This document shows, piece by piece, positions 36,501 to 47,305 of a DNA stretch of 64,000 bases. The notes below the pieces were generated by a model that was not told the DNA's origin, ran no database searches, and was given only the letters and a program-made list of their open reading frames with translations. The stretch is from Hyphomicrobiales bacterium. Lineage in GTDB: Bacteria; Pseudomonadota; Alphaproteobacteria; Rhizobiales; Beijerinckiaceae. Made by a program: the position numbers and the translations under genes. Where the stretch lies: positions 124,001 to 188,000 of the forward strand of contig JAIXYZ010000013.1 in NCBI GenBank assembly GCA_027489955.1, given 5' to 3'. Position 1 is the stretch's first letter. Each line of letters begins with the position of its first letter.

Positions 36501-36692
36501 TATCCGTTCGATCCCGAGACGCTGCCGGAAATCCACCTGGCGCGGCTCACCGAGATGCTGGACGGGCTGCGCGCGGGAACGCGCGGCTTCACCTCCCGGC
36601 CATGGGTCGAGTTCGCGCGCCGCTACGGCGATTACGACCACCTGGCGCGGGTGAAGGAATGGTCTGCCTTCGCCGACGAGGGGGAGGGCTGA
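33564..36692 (+). CDS. addB: Double-strand break repair protein AddB
   Basis: A 1042-residue subunit of the AddAB helicase-nuclease. The start is a GTG at 33564 overlapping the murU stop (GTGA), giving MSGPNVLTIPPGVPFLGTLA. The N-terminal helicase-like part contains LYLPTRRAARAFAALVAE; the C-terminus has a PD-(D/E)XK nuclease core with GTLLHEAYAAFARQW, then TPAIVDFKTGQPPSVKQV and APQLTLQAAML. This is the alphaproteobacterial AddB family. The gene abuts addA with no spacer. AddAB resects DNA ends for RecA loading in the absence of RecBCD. Confidence 0.95.
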   Translation: MSGPNVLTIPPGVPFLGTLADGLFSGAVVPGFTPDPADPAALADVTLYLPTRRAARAFAALVAERCGGRPVLLPRIVPLGDVDATEFHLAAGIDDDPAGAHAGLAPSVPDLERRLLLANLILAWARRLPDAVRSPDGPAEEPLLVATTPGDALALAADLVRLMDDLCIQEIDWGALRGTVADRFDPYYAMTADFLAIAATYWPAILSERGAVDPAWRRDRIRRAEAERLARDGAPGPVIAAGSTGSVPSTALLLKAIAGARSGAVVLPGLDIAMDARTEAAILDGADGREPAHTHPQATLARLIRTIGIARGEVRVLGAASPRAQARERLVAEAARPAATTDAWSGSPMAADDLATGLAGIALVEAFDEREEALAAAIAIREALEDEGGTVALVTPDRTLAERVCAELKRWRIEAEDSAGLPLSRSPSGIFARLVADAAVADLEPAPLLALLNHRMARFGMEDDAIRRARAVLEIGAFRGPQPPPGMAGLRRALALGRKAREARHAPRPLKRLSPADFDLAEALLDRIEAAFAPLGGLSGRADLDLPALGGPHRETCAAAALPPGGAPETAGEDAEALAGLFDDLAAAGEGLLVGSLRDYAEMFGRLCAERIVRRGGGAGHRRVKIWGLLEARLLDADRIVLGGLVEGVWPPSATTDAFLNRPMRGALGLPLPELRIGQTAHDFAQALGNRDVVITMAGRRDGKPAIPSRFIERLRAYAGREAWGEVRRRGGRYLSLARQLGRPIPEPPLRRPSPTPPAALQPTSLSVTEIETLTRDTYAIHARHVLKLDPLPALAEPPGAADRGTLLHEAYAAFARQWDATPPARRLDVLLEIGRELFAAIADYPDIAALWWPRFVRQAPALVDWEAGRRAMRPRVEVEIGGRLPIVLADGTVFTLTARADRIETGDGTPAIVDFKTGQPPSVKQVRAGAAPQLTLQAAMLRRAGFGGVEPGVWPPELLYAKPGRSGLDETFIVPKDAYPFDPETLPEIHLARLTEMLDGLRAGTRGFTSRPWVEFARRYGDYDHLARVKEWSAFADEGEG

Positions 36693-39600
36693 ATGCGGCC
36701 CGTCGCCGATCCCCTCACCATTGCCCGCCAGCGCCGGGCCTCCGATCCCGCCGCCAGCGCCTGGGTCTCGGCCAATGCCGGCTCGGGCAAGACCAAGGTG
36801 CTGGTCGACCGGGTGCTGCGCCTGATGCTGGCGGGCTCGCGGCCCTCGCGCATCCTGTGCCTCACCTTCACCCGCGCCGCCGCCGCCAACATGGCGGTCC
36901 GCGTCTTCGGCGTGCTGGGGCAATGGGTGACGATGCCCGAGCCCGAGCTGAGGGATGCTCTTGAGGCGCTGGAGGGGTCTGCGTCTTCGGCCCGCAAGCT
37001 CGTCGCGGCCAGGCGCCTGTTCGCCGAGGCGGTGGAGACCCCCGGCGGGCTGAAGATCGAGACGATCCACGCCTTCTGCGAGCGCATCCTCCACATCGCG
37101 CCCTTCGAGGCGAACGTGCCGGCCTCCTTCTCGGTGCTGGACGAGACCGATGCCGCGATCCTGGCCGAGGAGGCCCAGCGCTCCGTGCTGGCGACGGCGG
37201 CCGCGGGTCCGCTCGCGGCGGCGCTGGAGGCGGTGGCCGATGACGCCGCCGACGTCACGCTGCCCTCCCTGGTCGCGCAGGCCATGCAGTTCCGGCCGCT
37301 GCTGCGCCGCGCCGCCGCCGATCCCGCCTTCCTCGACGCCGCCATGGCGCAGGCCGCCCGTGCGCTCGGCATCGCCGAAGGCGAGACGCGGGAGGCGGTC
37401 GAGGCCGCGATCCTCGGCGACAGTCCGATCCTTGCCCACCGCGACGCGTGGATCGCGGACCTGTCCGCCTCCGCCCGCTCCCCGGACCAGAAGCTCGCCG
37501 CGGCGCTTGCGGACCTTTCCGGGGATCCGGCCGTCGCCGCCGCCGCCTACCGCCGCATCTTCCTGACGACCGACAACGCGCCCCGCGCGGCGGTCGGCAG
37601 CAAGGCGCATCCGCTCGCCGGGACCTTGCGGGAGGAGGCCGAGCGCGTCGCCGATCTCGTCCGGACGCTCGCCGCCCACGACTGCCTGCGGCGCACCGAC
37701 GGCCTCCTGCGGCTCGCCTGCGCCGTCTTTAAGCGCATCGAGGCGATGAAGCGGGCGCGGGCCATGCTGGACTTCCAGGACCTTCTGGAGCGGACGGCGG
37801 CCCTCATGCGCCGCCCGGCCGCGGCCTGGGTGCTGGAGAAGCTCGATTCCGGCATCGATCACCTGCTGGTGGACGAGGCCCAGGACACCAATCCCCTGCA
37901 ATGGGACATCCTGCGCGCGGTCACCGCCGAGTTCCACGCCGGCGAAGGCACGCGCGGCGCGGGAAGCCCGCCGCGCACGATCTTCGCCGTCGGCGATCCC
38001 AAGCAGTCGATCTTCGGCTTCCAGGGCGCGGAGCCGCGCCTGTTCGAGGAGACGGGCCGGGCCCTGGCCCGCGCCGTCTCGCAGGCGGGCGGCACTTTCC
38101 ACCGCGAGGACCTCATCGTCTCGTTCCGCTCCGCCCCGGCCGTTCTGGCCGCGGTGGACCGGGTCTTCAGCGATCCGGCCCATTTCGACGGCCTGTCCTT
38201 CGCCGCCGGCATCGACCGCACAATCCACGAGAGCGCGCGTCCGCAGGCAGCGGGCTCGGTGGAGGTCTGGCCGGTCCTGCGCCCGCCGGACAAGCCGGAC
38301 GCCGACGCCTGGCAGGTCCCGCTCGACGAGGTCGATGCCAGTGAGCCCCCCGCCGCCAATGCCCGGCGCATCGCCCAGACGGTGCGCCGCTGGATCGCCC
38401 GCGACGGCATCGCCCCGGGCGAGATCCTGATCCTGGCGCGCAAGCGCGGCGCCGCCTTCCTGGCGACGATCCGCGCGCTGAAGCAGGCCGGCGTGCCGGT
38501 CGCGGGCGCCGACAGGCTCGTCCTGTCGGAGCACATCGCGGTCATGGACCTGATCGCCGCGGGCCGGGCGGCGCTGCTGCCGGGAGACGACCTCACGCTG
38601 GCCACCGTCCTGAAGTCCCCGCTGCTCGGCTGGAACGAGGACGACCTCATGGCGCTGGCGGCCGGCCGGCCCGACCTGGAGGCGCTGGAGCGGACGCTGG
38701 ACAAGGCCGCCGCCAACGGGGACCTCAGGGCGGGCGCGGCCTGCGATGCGCTCGCGCGCTGGCGGTCGCTGGCGGCGCGCCACGGCCCGTTCTCGTTCTA
38801 CGCCACGCTGCTGGGTCCGCAGGGCGGTCGCGACGCGCTGGTGGCCCGGCTCGGCCCCGAGGCGGCCGACGCCATCGACACCTTCCTCGCCCGCGCCTTC
38901 GCCTTCGAGCGGGCGCGCACGCCCTCGCTCAGCGGCTTCCTCGACGAGATCGCCGGAAGCGAGCTGTCCGTTAAGCGCGAGCTGGAGGCCGAGACGCGGG
39001 AAGTGCGCGTCATGACCGTGCACGGCTCCAAGGGCCTGGAATCCTCGGCCGTCATCCTTATCGACGGGTGCGAGACGTCCCGGCCTCCGCGGCCGAGCCC
39101 GCTTCACGCCCTCGACATCGGCATCGGCGTGCCGCTTCCGGTCTGGGCCGGGAAGGCGCAGGACGACCCCGCCCCGGTGGCCGCCGCCCGGGCCGCGACG
39201 CTGGCCGAGGCCGCGCGGGAGCATAACCGCCTGCTCTACGTCGCCATGACCCGCGCCAAGGACCGGCTGGCGGTGGCGCCCCATATCGGCAGCCGTCCCA
39301 AGGATCCGCCGCCGCTCTGCTGGTCAGAGATGGTCCGCCGCTCGCTCGCCGCCGATGGCAGCGACCACGAGGATGCCGAGCTGGGCGGCACGGTCGTCGC
39401 CCTGCGCTCCGGAACGCCGCTCCCCCCGCCCGGTCCCGCGGCCGAGGCGGACGAGGAGCCTCGCCCCGCCTGGCTCGACGCCAGCGTCCCGGCCGATGCC
39501 GAACCGCTGCCGCCGCTGCGTCCCAGCGCGGCCGGCGCCGCCGACAGGGCCGCGCGGCAGGAGGCGCTGGCGGCCGCCTCGCCCTTCGACGCCGGCGCGC

Positions 39601-40115
39601 GGCTCGTCGGCACGGTCGTGCACGCGCTGCTGCAATATCTGCCCGATCTGGAACCTGCGCGACGGCCCAAGGCGGCGCGGGCCTATGCGGACATGCGGCT
39701 CGGCCGGATCGGACCGGACATCCGCGCAGGCATCGTGCGCGACGCGCTGGCGATCCTGGACGATCCGCTCCTGGCGCCGTTGTTCGGCCCGGGTTCGCGG
39801 CCGGAGGTCCCGCTGGCGGGTGCGATCGCGCTTGGCGGGGCCGAGGTTCAGGTGTCGGGCCAGCTCGACCGCCTCGCGATCCTGCCGCACAGGATCGTGT
39901 TCTGCGATTTCAAGACGAGCGCGCGGCCCCCCGCGACGGCGGATGTGCTGCCGGAGAGCCATGTGAGCCAGGTGGCCGTCTACGCCGCCCTGCTGGAGCG
40001 CGCTTTTCCGGGCCGTCCGGTCGAGGCGCTGCTCGTGTACACGGCGGGCGGGCGCGTTTTTTCCGTCGCCGCCGGGCGGATGGCGGCCGCCCTTGCGGCC
40101 CTCGCGCCCCCGTGA
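36693..40115 (+). CDS. addA: Double-strand break repair helicase-nuclease AddA
   Basis: An 1140-residue UvrD-type helicase with a C-terminal nuclease. Walker [19 protein letters not shown] is at about 25-42; further helicase motifs are [49 protein letters not shown] (Walker B), [16 protein letters not shown] and [17 protein letters not shown]. The nuclease core near the end reads [14 protein letters not shown] with [18 protein letters not shown] 36693 follows the addB stop without a gap. It is followed by trxA, which has its own promoter. Confidence 0.96.
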   Translation: MRPVADPLTIARQRRASDPAASAWVSANAGSGKTKVLVDRVLRLMLAGSRPSRILCLTFTRAAAANMAVRVFGVLGQWVTMPEPELRDALEALEGSASSARKLVAARRLFAEAVETPGGLKIETIHAFCERILHIAPFEANVPASFSVLDETDAAILAEEAQRSVLATAAAGPLAAALEAVADDAADVTLPSLVAQAMQFRPLLRRAAADPAFLDAAMAQAARALGIAEGETREAVEAAILGDSPILAHRDAWIADLSASARSPDQKLAAALADLSGDPAVAAAAYRRIFLTTDNAPRAAVGSKAHPLAGTLREEAERVADLVRTLAAHDCLRRTDGLLRLACAVFKRIEAMKRARAMLDFQDLLERTAALMRRPAAAWVLEKLDSGIDHLLVDEAQDTNPLQWDILRAVTAEFHAGEGTRGAGSPPRTIFAVGDPKQSIFGFQGAEPRLFEETGRALARAVSQAGGTFHREDLIVSFRSAPAVLAAVDRVFSDPAHFDGLSFAAGIDRTIHESARPQAAGSVEVWPVLRPPDKPDADAWQVPLDEVDASEPPAANARRIAQTVRRWIARDGIAPGEILILARKRGAAFLATIRALKQAGVPVAGADRLVLSEHIAVMDLIAAGRAALLPGDDLTLATVLKSPLLGWNEDDLMALAAGRPDLEALERTLDKAAANGDLRAGAACDALARWRSLAARHGPFSFYATLLGPQGGRDALVARLGPEAADAIDTFLARAFAFERARTPSLSGFLDEIAGSELSVKRELEAETREVRVMTVHGSKGLESSAVILIDGCETSRPPRPSPLHALDIGIGVPLPVWAGKAQDDPAPVAAARAATLAEAAREHNRLLYVAMTRAKDRLAVAPHIGSRPKDPPPLCWSEMVRRSLAADGSDHEDAELGGTVVALRSGTPLPPPGPAAEADEEPRPAWLDASVPADAEPLPPLRPSAAGAADRAARQEALAAASPFDAGARLVGTVVHALLQYLPDLEPARRPKAARAYADMRLGRIGPDIRAGIVRDALAILDDPLLAPLFGPGSRPEVPLAGAIALGGAEVQVSGQLDRLAILPHRIVFCDFKTSARPPATADVLPESHVSQVAVYAALLERAFPGRPVEALLVYTAGGRVFSVAAGRMAAALAALAPP

Positions 40116-40159
40116 TCGACCATGCCATGCATGCTCCCCAGCCCTGTGCGGGGCTCGCC

Positions 40160-40188
40160 TTGACCCCCGCGGGGGCCATACCTACGTT
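40160..40188 (+). promoter_or_regulatory. Candidate sigma-70 promoter of trxA
   Basis: TTGACC at 40160-40165 and TACGTT at 40183-40188 are 17 bp apart, a good match to a housekeeping promoter, about 50 bp upstream of the trxA ATG. The spacer contains the palindrome CCCCCGCGGGGG. It would give trxA expression independent of the addBA genes. Confidence 0.5.
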
Positions 40189-40239
40189 CCGACACGAACA
40201 GACAAGAGCCGCAGCGGCTCCCAAAGGAAGGTTCTCGCC

Positions 40240-40560
40240 ATGGCGACTGTGAAGGTGACCGATTCCAGCTTCGATGCCGACGTCCTCAAGTCGGCGGAGC
40301 CCGTCGTGGTGGACTTCTGGGCGGAATGGTGCGGCCCCTGCCGGATGATCGGGCCTTCGCTGGAGGAGATCTCCAACGAGATGGCCGGCAAGGTGAAGGT
40401 CGCCAAGATCAACATCGACGACAATCCCGGCATCGCCTCCCAGCTCGGCATCCGTTCGATCCCGACGCTCATGCTGTTCAAGGGCGGCAAGCTCGCCGGC
40501 CAGAAGGTCGGCGCGGCGCCCAAGAGCGACCTGGTGAAGTGGATTTCGGCCTCCGTCTGA
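40240..40560 (+). CDS. trxA: Thioredoxin
   Basis: A 106-residue cytosolic thioredoxin. The redox site WCGPC has Cys31 and Cys34; other hallmarks are [20 protein letters not shown], the Lys-rich [13 protein letters not shown] and the cis-proline loop [11 protein letters not shown]. Start ATG 40240 follows a strong AAAGGAAG. This is the usual neighbour of addA in Hyphomicrobiales. General disulfide reductase. Confidence 0.97.
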   Translation: MATVKVTDSSFDADVLKSAEPVVVDFWAEWCGPCRMIGPSLEEISNEMAGKVKVAKINIDDNPGIASQLGIRSIPTLMLFKGGKLAGQKVGAAPKSDLVKWISASV

Positions 40561-40589
40561 GGCCGTCCGAACGGCAGACCGAATTTCGG

Positions 40590-40614
40590 CAAGGGCCCCC
40601 TCGCGGGGCCCTTG
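40590..40614. terminator. Hairpin between trxA and folC
   Basis: CAAGGGCCCC and GGGGCCCTTG form a 10-bp inverted repeat with a 5-nt loop between two convergent genes. T runs are short in both directions, so it is a moderate candidate for bidirectional termination. Confidence 0.6.
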
Positions 40615-40619
40615 TCCGT

Positions 40620-41945
40620 TCAGGTCGGCGGCGTCCCGTTGGCGGCGAGAACCTCGCCCGCCAGATAGAGCGAGCCGCAGATGACGATGCGCGGCGCGCG
40701 CTCCCAGGTGCGGGCCGACAAAGCCGCCAGCGCGGCCTCGACACCCGCATGGGCCGAGGCGGGAAGTCCGGCCTGCCGCGCGATCGCCGCGACCTCTTCC
40801 GCCGGCCGCGCGGCGATCTGGGAGGGCATGGAAACCGCCAGGACCTCGCCGGCGAGGCCGGAGAACGGCTTCAGGAAGCCTTCGGAATCCTTGGTGCCGA
40901 GCATGCCGACGACGAGGACGAGCGGCGCCGAAGCCTGCTCCTCCCGCTCGGCCATGGCCGCCGCTAGGACGCGCCCGCCATCGGGGTTGTGGCCGCCGTC
41001 CAGCCAGATCTCGGCGCCGTCCGGCGCCAGGCCCGGCAGCCGCCCGCGCGACAGCCGCTGCAGCCGCGCCGGCCAGTCGGCCCGTGTGAGCCCCGCCTCG
41101 ATCGTCGCCGCCGGCAGGCGGGAATAGCCCGCGGCGCGCAGGGCGGCGATGGCGGTGGCGGCGTTGATGTGCTGGTGGCGCCCGGCCAGCCGTGGCTGGG
41201 CGAGGTCCATGAGGCGGTCCTCGTCCTCGTAGACGAGGCGCCCGCTCTCCTCGTGGATGGAGAAATCCTGCCCGCCGATGCGCACCGGGGACGCCCCGCG
41301 GCGCGCGGCCTCCCGCTCCAGTACGGCCAGGGCCGCCCCGTCCTGCTGGTAGGCGATGACCGCCGGCGCGCCGCGCTTGAAGATGCCGGCCTTCTCGGCG
41401 GCGATGAGGGAGACCGTGTCTCCCAGATATTCCGAATGGTCCATGGAGATCGGCGTGACCACGGTGGCCGCGGGTCGGTCGATCACGTTGGTGGCGTCCA
41501 GCCGCCCGCCAAGCCCGACCTCGAGCAGGAGGACGTCCGCCGGCGATTCCGCGAAGAGCAGGAGCGCTGCCGCCGTCGTGATCTCGAACACGGTGATGGG
41601 CTGGCCGGCATTGGCGGCCTCGCAGGCCCGCAGGGCCTCCACGAGCCGTGCCTCCTCGACGAAGCGTCCGCCACCGGGCGCGCCAAGGCGGATGCGCTCG
41701 TGAAAGCGCACCAGGTGAGGCGAGGTGTAGACGTGGACGCTCTCGCCCGCCGCTTCCAGGATCGCGCGCATGAAGGCGACGGTGGAGCCCTTGCCGTTGG
41801 TACCGGCGACATGGATGACCGGCGGCAGCCGGTCCTGCGGGCGGCCGAGCGCCTCCAGCAGCCGCAGGATGCGATCCAGCGACAGGTCGATGACCTTGGG
41901 GTGGAGCGCCAGGAAACGGGCGATCAGGGCGTCGGACGAATCCAT
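40620..41945 (-). CDS. folC: Bifunctional folylpolyglutamate synthase/dihydrofolate synthase
   Basis: A 441-residue Mur-ligase-fold enzyme adding glutamate to dihydropteroate and to folates. The ATP loop VIHVAGTNGKGSTVAFM is near residue 43, followed by VYTSPHLVRFHERIRL, then EVGLGGRLDATNVID and ISMDHSEYLGDTVSLIAAEKAG. The C-terminal domain includes DGGHNPDGGRVLAAAM. Third gene of trpA-accD-folC, a common alphaproteobacterial order. Confidence 0.95.
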   Translation of the reverse strand: MDSSDALIARFLALHPKVIDLSLDRILRLLEALGRPQDRLPPVIHVAGTNGKGSTVAFMRAILEAAGESVHVYTSPHLVRFHERIRLGAPGGGRFVEEARLVEALRACEAANAGQPITVFEITTAAALLLFAESPADVLLLEVGLGGRLDATNVIDRPAATVVTPISMDHSEYLGDTVSLIAAEKAGIFKRGAPAVIAYQQDGAALAVLEREAARRGASPVRIGGQDFSIHEESGRLVYEDEDRLMDLAQPRLAGRHQHINAATAIAALRAAGYSRLPAATIEAGLTRADWPARLQRLSRGRLPGLAPDGAEIWLDGGHNPDGGRVLAAAMAEREEQASAPLVLVVGMLGTKDSEGFLKPFSGLAGEVLAVSMPSQIAARPAEEVAAIARQAGLPASAHAGVEAALAALSARTWERAPRIVICGSLYLAGEVLAANGTPPT

Positions 41946-41976
41946 GGCGCGGCGTTCCGGCGCGAGGTCGGCGCGA

Positions 41977-42903
41977 TCAGGCGGCCGGCTGGACCGCGGC
42001 GGCAGGGGCAGGGCTCGGCGCCTGGGCCGGAACCGCGTTGCGGGCCGGCGCCTTCGTGAGCAGGCGGCACAGGCGCGCGATCGTCGGCTTCAGGTCGTGG
42101 CGGTGCACCACCATGTCGACCATCCCGTGGTCCTTCAGGTACTCGGCGCGCTGGAAGCCGTCCGGCAGCTTCTCGCGGATCGTCTGCTCGATGACGCGCG
42201 GACCGGCGAACCCGATCAGCGCGCCAGGCTCGGCGATGTGCACGTCGCCCAGCATGGCGTAGGAGGCGGTGACGCCGCCCGTCGTCGGGTTGGTCAGCAC
42301 GACGATGTAGGGGAGCTTCGCGTCATACAGCCGCCGCCGGGCGACCGTGGTGCGCGGCATCTGCATGAGCGAGAGGATACCCTCCTGCATGCGCGCGCCA
42401 CCGGAGGCGGCGAACAGGACGAACGGGGTCTTGCGCTCCAGGGCCGTCTCGAAGCCCTTCACCACGGCTTCGCCCGCCGCCATGCCGAGCGAGCCGCCCA
42501 TGAAGTCGAAATCCTGAACCGCAGCCGTGATCGTCAGGCCCTCGACCGTGCCGACGCCGACCTTCACCGCGTCCGGCTGCCCGGTCTTGGCGCGGCTGTT
42601 CTTGAGGCGGTCCACATAGCGCTGCTCGTCGCGGAACTTCAGCGGATCGAGCGGCACCTCCGGCAGCGGCACGTCCTCGAAGGCGCCGCCGTCGAAGAAC
42701 GAGGCGAGCCGCGCGGGGGCGCGCATGCGCATGTGATGGTTGGAGCCGGGGATGACGAAGAGGTTGTTCTCCACGTCCTTGTGGAAGACCATCTGCCCGG
42801 TCTCGGGGCACTTGATCCACAGGTTCTCCGGCGTGTCCCGCTTGAGCAGCGAGCGGATCTTCGGGCGAACGACGTTCGCGATCCAGTTCATCGGCGTGTC
42901 CAT
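41977..42903 (-). CDS. accD: Acetyl-CoA carboxylase carboxyltransferase subunit beta
   Basis: A 308-residue beta subunit transferring carboxyl from biotin to acetyl-CoA for fatty-acid synthesis. The crotonase-type core has [44 protein letters not shown] and [16 protein letters not shown]. The N-terminal zinc ribbon is degenerate: [16 protein letters not shown] keeps one Cys and [14 protein letters not shown] none, where E. coli AccD has four. The same loss is seen in rhizobial AccD, so it is a lineage trait. The C-terminal 25 residues are Pro/Ala-rich. Start ATG 42903; ATG 42891 is an alternative. Confidence 0.95.
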   Translation of the reverse strand: MDTPMNWIANVVRPKIRSLLKRDTPENLWIKCPETGQMVFHKDVENNLFVIPGSNHHMRMRAPARLASFFDGGAFEDVPLPEVPLDPLKFRDEQRYVDRLKNSRAKTGQPDAVKVGVGTVEGLTITAAVQDFDFMGGSLGMAAGEAVVKGFETALERKTPFVLFAASGGARMQEGILSLMQMPRTTVARRRLYDAKLPYIVVLTNPTTGGVTASYAMLGDVHIAEPGALIGFAGPRVIEQTIREKLPDGFQRAEYLKDHGMVDMVVHRHDLKPTIARLCRLLTKAPARNAVPAQAPSPAPAAAVQPAA

Positions 42904-42935
42904 GGACAATCCTCGTCTTTGCGCCCGGGGCAGGA

Positions 42936-43775
42936 TCAGGCCGCGTGGGCCTTGGCCACCGAGCGGATGCCGGCGGCGAGTTCGCCCACCAGCGTGGTAA
43001 CGGCGGAAACGGTCGATTGCGTGGCGCGGCCATCCCCGTCGAGCGAGGTGCGCACCGCCTCCACCAGCGCGGAGCCGACGACCACGCCGTCCGCGCCCTT
43101 GGCGATGGAGGCCGCGTGCTCGCCGGTCTTGACGCCGAAGCCGACGACCACCGGCAGCTCGGTATGGCGCTTGATGCGCGCCACCGCGTCCGACACGCGC
43201 CCGTAATCGGCGATGGCGGCGCCGGTCACGCCGGTGACGGAGACGTAGTAGACGAAGCCCGACGTGTTCTGCAGGACCTTGGGCAGGCGTCTGTCGTCGG
43301 TGGTGGGCGTCGCCAGGCGGATGAAGTTGAGGCCCGCCCGCAGGGCCGGGAGGCAGAGCTCCTCGTCCTCCTCCGGCGGCAGGTCCACGACGATGAGACC
43401 GTCGACGCCGGCCTCCGTCGCGTCCTTCAGGAAGGCTTCGACGCCGTAGACGTAGATCGGATTGTAGTAACCCATCAGGATCACGGGCGTATCGGCGTCG
43501 CCCTCGCGGAAGGCGCGAACCATGGCGAGCGTCTTCCGCAGCGTCTGGCCCGCCTTCAGCGCCCGCTGCCCGGCAAGCTGCACCGGCACGCCGTCCGCCA
43601 TCGGATCGGTGAAGGGCACGCCGAACTCGATGATGTCGGCACCGGCGGCGGGGAGGGCGCGGATGATCGCCAGCGAGCTGTCGTAATCGGGATCGCCCGC
43701 CGTCACGAAGGTGACCAGGGCGGCGCGGCCTTCCGCTCGGCAACGGGCGAAACGGGCTTCGATGCGGGTCGTCAT
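42936..43775 (-). CDS. trpA: Tryptophan synthase alpha chain
   Basis: A 279-residue TIM-barrel subunit converting indole-3-glycerol phosphate to indole and glyceraldehyde 3-phosphate. Motifs: [38 protein letters not shown] with the two catalytic acids, [22 protein letters not shown] and [16 protein letters not shown] 43775 gives the family start [18 protein letters not shown] secreted unknown separates it from trpB. Confidence 0.96.
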   Translation of the reverse strand: MTTRIEARFARCRAEGRAALVTFVTAGDPDYDSSLAIIRALPAAGADIIEFGVPFTDPMADGVPVQLAGQRALKAGQTLRKTLAMVRAFREGDADTPVILMGYYNPIYVYGVEAFLKDATEAGVDGLIVVDLPPEEDEELCLPALRAGLNFIRLATPTTDDRRLPKVLQNTSGFVYYVSVTGVTGAAIADYGRVSDAVARIKRHTELPVVVGFGVKTGEHAASIAKGADGVVVGSALVEAVRTSLDGDGRATQSTVSAVTTLVGELAAGIRSVAKAHAA

Positions 43776-43829
43776 GGCAAGGGCGCTTAGCACGGCGCCG
43801 GGATCAGGGCAAAGCCTGCGCACCGGGGG

Positions 43830-44258
43830 CTAGGGACACCGGCGGTAGCCGAACTTGCCGATGATGTCGGCGCCGCTGATGTCGTGGAACTCGAACGTGT
43901 CGACGTAGCCGTTCCTGACGAGATAATCGCGCAGCTTCGGCTTGTAGGAGGCGAGCATCCGCGCCTGGCGCTGGGGCGGCGGCTTCTGGCCGATCTCGTT
44001 GGGAAACAGGGCTGCATGGAAGCGGAGCCGGGCCGACGGCTCGACGCACACGTTCCTGATGGCGAGCAGCATGGTGCAGGAGGACTGGCAGCTGCCCTCG
44101 ATGCGGAAGAGCTCGCCGCTCTGGTTGTACCGGGCGATGATTTCGTTGGCCCGGATCGGCCCGCCGCCGCCATAGGGAAGCGAGGAGCCCTCCGCCCAGG
44201 CGGGCAAGGCCGTCAGCAGGAGAAGGGCTGCAGCCCACGACCAGGAACGGCGACGCAT
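43830..44258 (-). CDS. Secreted unknown with GxCxSxCT motif, inserted in the trp operon
   Basis: A 142-residue protein between trpB and trpA. Residues 1-22 are a signal peptide (LLLLTALPAWA-E). The mature part has ANEIIARYNQSGELFRIEG followed by SCQSSCTMLLAIRNVCVEPS and ARLRFHAALFPN. This region resembles COG3904-type periplasmic proteins with a Clp/crotonase-like fold, in which the Ser between two Cys sits at the nucleophile elbow. Cys57, Ser60 and Cys61 are the key residues. Function unknown; no link to tryptophan synthesis is apparent. Confidence 0.65.
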   Translation of the reverse strand: MRRRSWSWAAALLLLTALPAWAEGSSLPYGGGGPIRANEIIARYNQSGELFRIEGSCQSSCTMLLAIRNVCVEPSARLRFHAALFPNEIGQKPPPQRQARMLASYKPKLRDYLVRNGYVDTFEFHDISGADIIGKFGYRRCP

Positions 44259-44332
44259 GACGGCCCCCTCGCGGTACAAGCGCCCGATCGTGCCAAAAAT
44301 GACGCGGCCCGGCAATGCGCCCGAACGGGCGA

Positions 44333-45579
<1,247 letters not shown>

Positions 45580-45583
<4 letters not shown>

Positions 45584-46296
45584 GCTGGTCTCGCTCTCGT
45601 TCCGTTGCCGGCTTTCGCCATCTCGTCCGCAGCCGTCCGGTAGGCGGCGCGCGCCGCGGCCATGAAGGCCGCGATCCTCTCCGGATCCTTCACGCCAGGC
45701 GCGCTTTCCACGCCGGAGGAGACGTCCAGGCCCGTCAGCCGGCGTTCGCGGCGCACGATGAGCGGCACCGCCGCGGCCACGTTGTCGGGCGTGAGCCCCC
45801 CTGACAACATGAACGGCAAGGCCGGGTCAAGCGCGGCCAGAAGCCGCCAGTCGAACGTCAGCCCGTTGCCGCCGGGCAATTCGGACACCCTCGGCGGCTT
45901 GGCGTCCAGGAGGATGCGGTCGGCCAGCCCGACATGGTCGCCGATGGCGGACAGGTCGTCCCGGTCAGCGATCCCGATCGCCTTCATCACCGGCAGGCCC
46001 GTGAGGGCCTTGATCTCGCGAACCCGCGCCGGGCTCTCGCCGCCATGGAGCTGGAGCATGTCCGGACGGATTGTGTTCACGGTCTGCATGATCTCGCCGT
46101 CGGGCGCGTCCACCAGCAGGACCACGCGGGTGGCCCGGCCCTTCGCCTGCGCCGCGAGGTTCGCGGCGTCGAGCAGCGAGACGTGGCGCGGCGATTTCGG
46201 GAACCGCACGAGGCCGACCATGTCGGCGCCGGCTGCCAGAGCCGCTTCCATCGTCTCCGGCGTGGTGAGCCCGCAGATCTTGATGAGGAAGGTCAT
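45580..46296 (-). CDS. trpF: Phosphoribosylanthranilate isomerase
   Basis: A 238-residue TIM-barrel isomerase of the tryptophan pathway. It starts [20 protein letters not shown] with the catalytic Cys in [37 protein letters not shown] and the phosphate loop [14 protein letters not shown] follow. [22 protein letters not shown] is the C-terminal signature. First of trpF-trpB-X-trpA. A 66-nt gap precedes it. Confidence 0.96.
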
Positions 46297-46362
46297 GATC
46301 CGTCCGGTCGCAGGTTGTCAGCGGTGAGCTCGTAGCACGCGACGGCTGCCGCATGAACTCGT

Positions 46363-47301
46363 TCAGGCCAGCCGCGTCCAGACGAGGTCCGCCGCCACCA
46401 GGTCCTCGAGCGCCGCGCCGACGGACTTGAACAGGGTCAGGTCCGCCGGGCCCGTCCGGCCGGGATGGTCGCCCCTCGCCAGCGCGCGCAGGTCGGCCCG
46501 GACGGTGGCGGCCGAGATCGCGCCCGCTTCGATGGCGCCCTGCACGTCGCCGCCCTCGGTGATGGCGGCCTGCGTGTCGATGAAGACCGCCGCGCGCCGC
46601 AGCGCGTCGTCGTCCGCCTCCCGCATGCCCGGCGCGAAGGCGCCGACGAGGTCCAGATGCGCGCCGTCCGCCAGCCAGTCCCCGCGGACCAGCGGCACGC
46701 GGGAGAGGGTGGCGCAGGACACGATGTCGGCCCCGCGCACCGCGCCTTCCAGGTCTGCGGCCGCCCGCACGGGCAGGCCGTCCGCCGCGAGCGACCGGGC
46801 GAGCGCCTCGGCCGCCTCCGGCCGGCGGTTCCAGATCGTCACTTCGGCGATAGGCCGCACGCTCATGTGAGCGCGCACGAGGAAAGGCGCGAGGGCTCCC
46901 GCGCCCACCATCACCAGGCGCCGCGCATCGGGCCGCGCCAGGAAGCGGGCGGCCAGGGCCGAGGCGGCGGCGGTCCGCCACAGGGTCAGCCGCGTGCCGT
47001 CCAGCGCCGCGAGCGGCAGGCCGGTCTCCCCGTCCATGAGGAGATAGGTTCCGATGACGGTGGCAAGGGAGCGCGCCGCGTTGCCGGGATAGACCGTGAC
47101 GACCTTGACCCCCAGCCGCGCCTGCGCGCCCGTGGCCCAGGCGGGCATGAGCAGCAGCGTGGCGTCGCCGTCCGGGCGGGCGATGCCGTGATGATGGCGG
47201 GTCGGCGCGACGATGTCCCCGGCAAAGCCGCGGGCGAGCGCGTCGATCAGGGCCGGAAAGTCCAGCGCGGCGTTGATCTCGCCGGCGGTGACGACGCGCA
47301 A
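46363..47301 (-). CDS. Ornithine cyclodeaminase / mu-crystallin family protein
   Basis: A 312-residue NAD(P)-binding protein. The family start LRVVTAGEINAALDFPALID implies a TTG initiation codon at 47301, 4 nt after the lapA stop; the nearest ATG (47370) lies inside lapA. Core motifs are GVKVVTVYPGNAARSL, the Rossmann loop LVMVGAGALAPFLVRAH and ADIVSCATLSRVPLVRG. Members deaminate ornithine, form imino-acid reduction products or act on other amino acids, so the substrate is open. Its place between lapA and trpF is not typical of ornithine catabolism. Confidence 0.82.
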   Translation of the reverse strand: MRVVTAGEINAALDFPALIDALARGFAGDIVAPTRHHHGIARPDGDATLLLMPAWATGAQARLGVKVVTVYPGNAARSLATVIGTYLLMDGETGLPLAALDGTRLTLWRTAAASALAARFLARPDARRLVMVGAGALAPFLVRAHMSVRPIAEVTIWNRRPEAAEALARSLAADGLPVRAAADLEGAVRGADIVSCATLSRVPLVRGDWLADGAHLDLVGAFAPGMREADDDALRRAAVFIDTQAAITEGGDVQGAIEAGAISAATVRADLRALARGDHPGRTGPADLTLFKSVGAALEDLVAADLVWTRLA

Positions 47302-47305
47302 CGCG

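Noticed and set aside
33369-39284. A nearly 2000-codon open frame on the minus strand opposite addB and addA
   Set aside because: It is antisense to two well-supported genes and its translation is Arg/Gly/Ala/Asp-rich low-complexity text with no domains. Long antisense frames are expected at this GC content.
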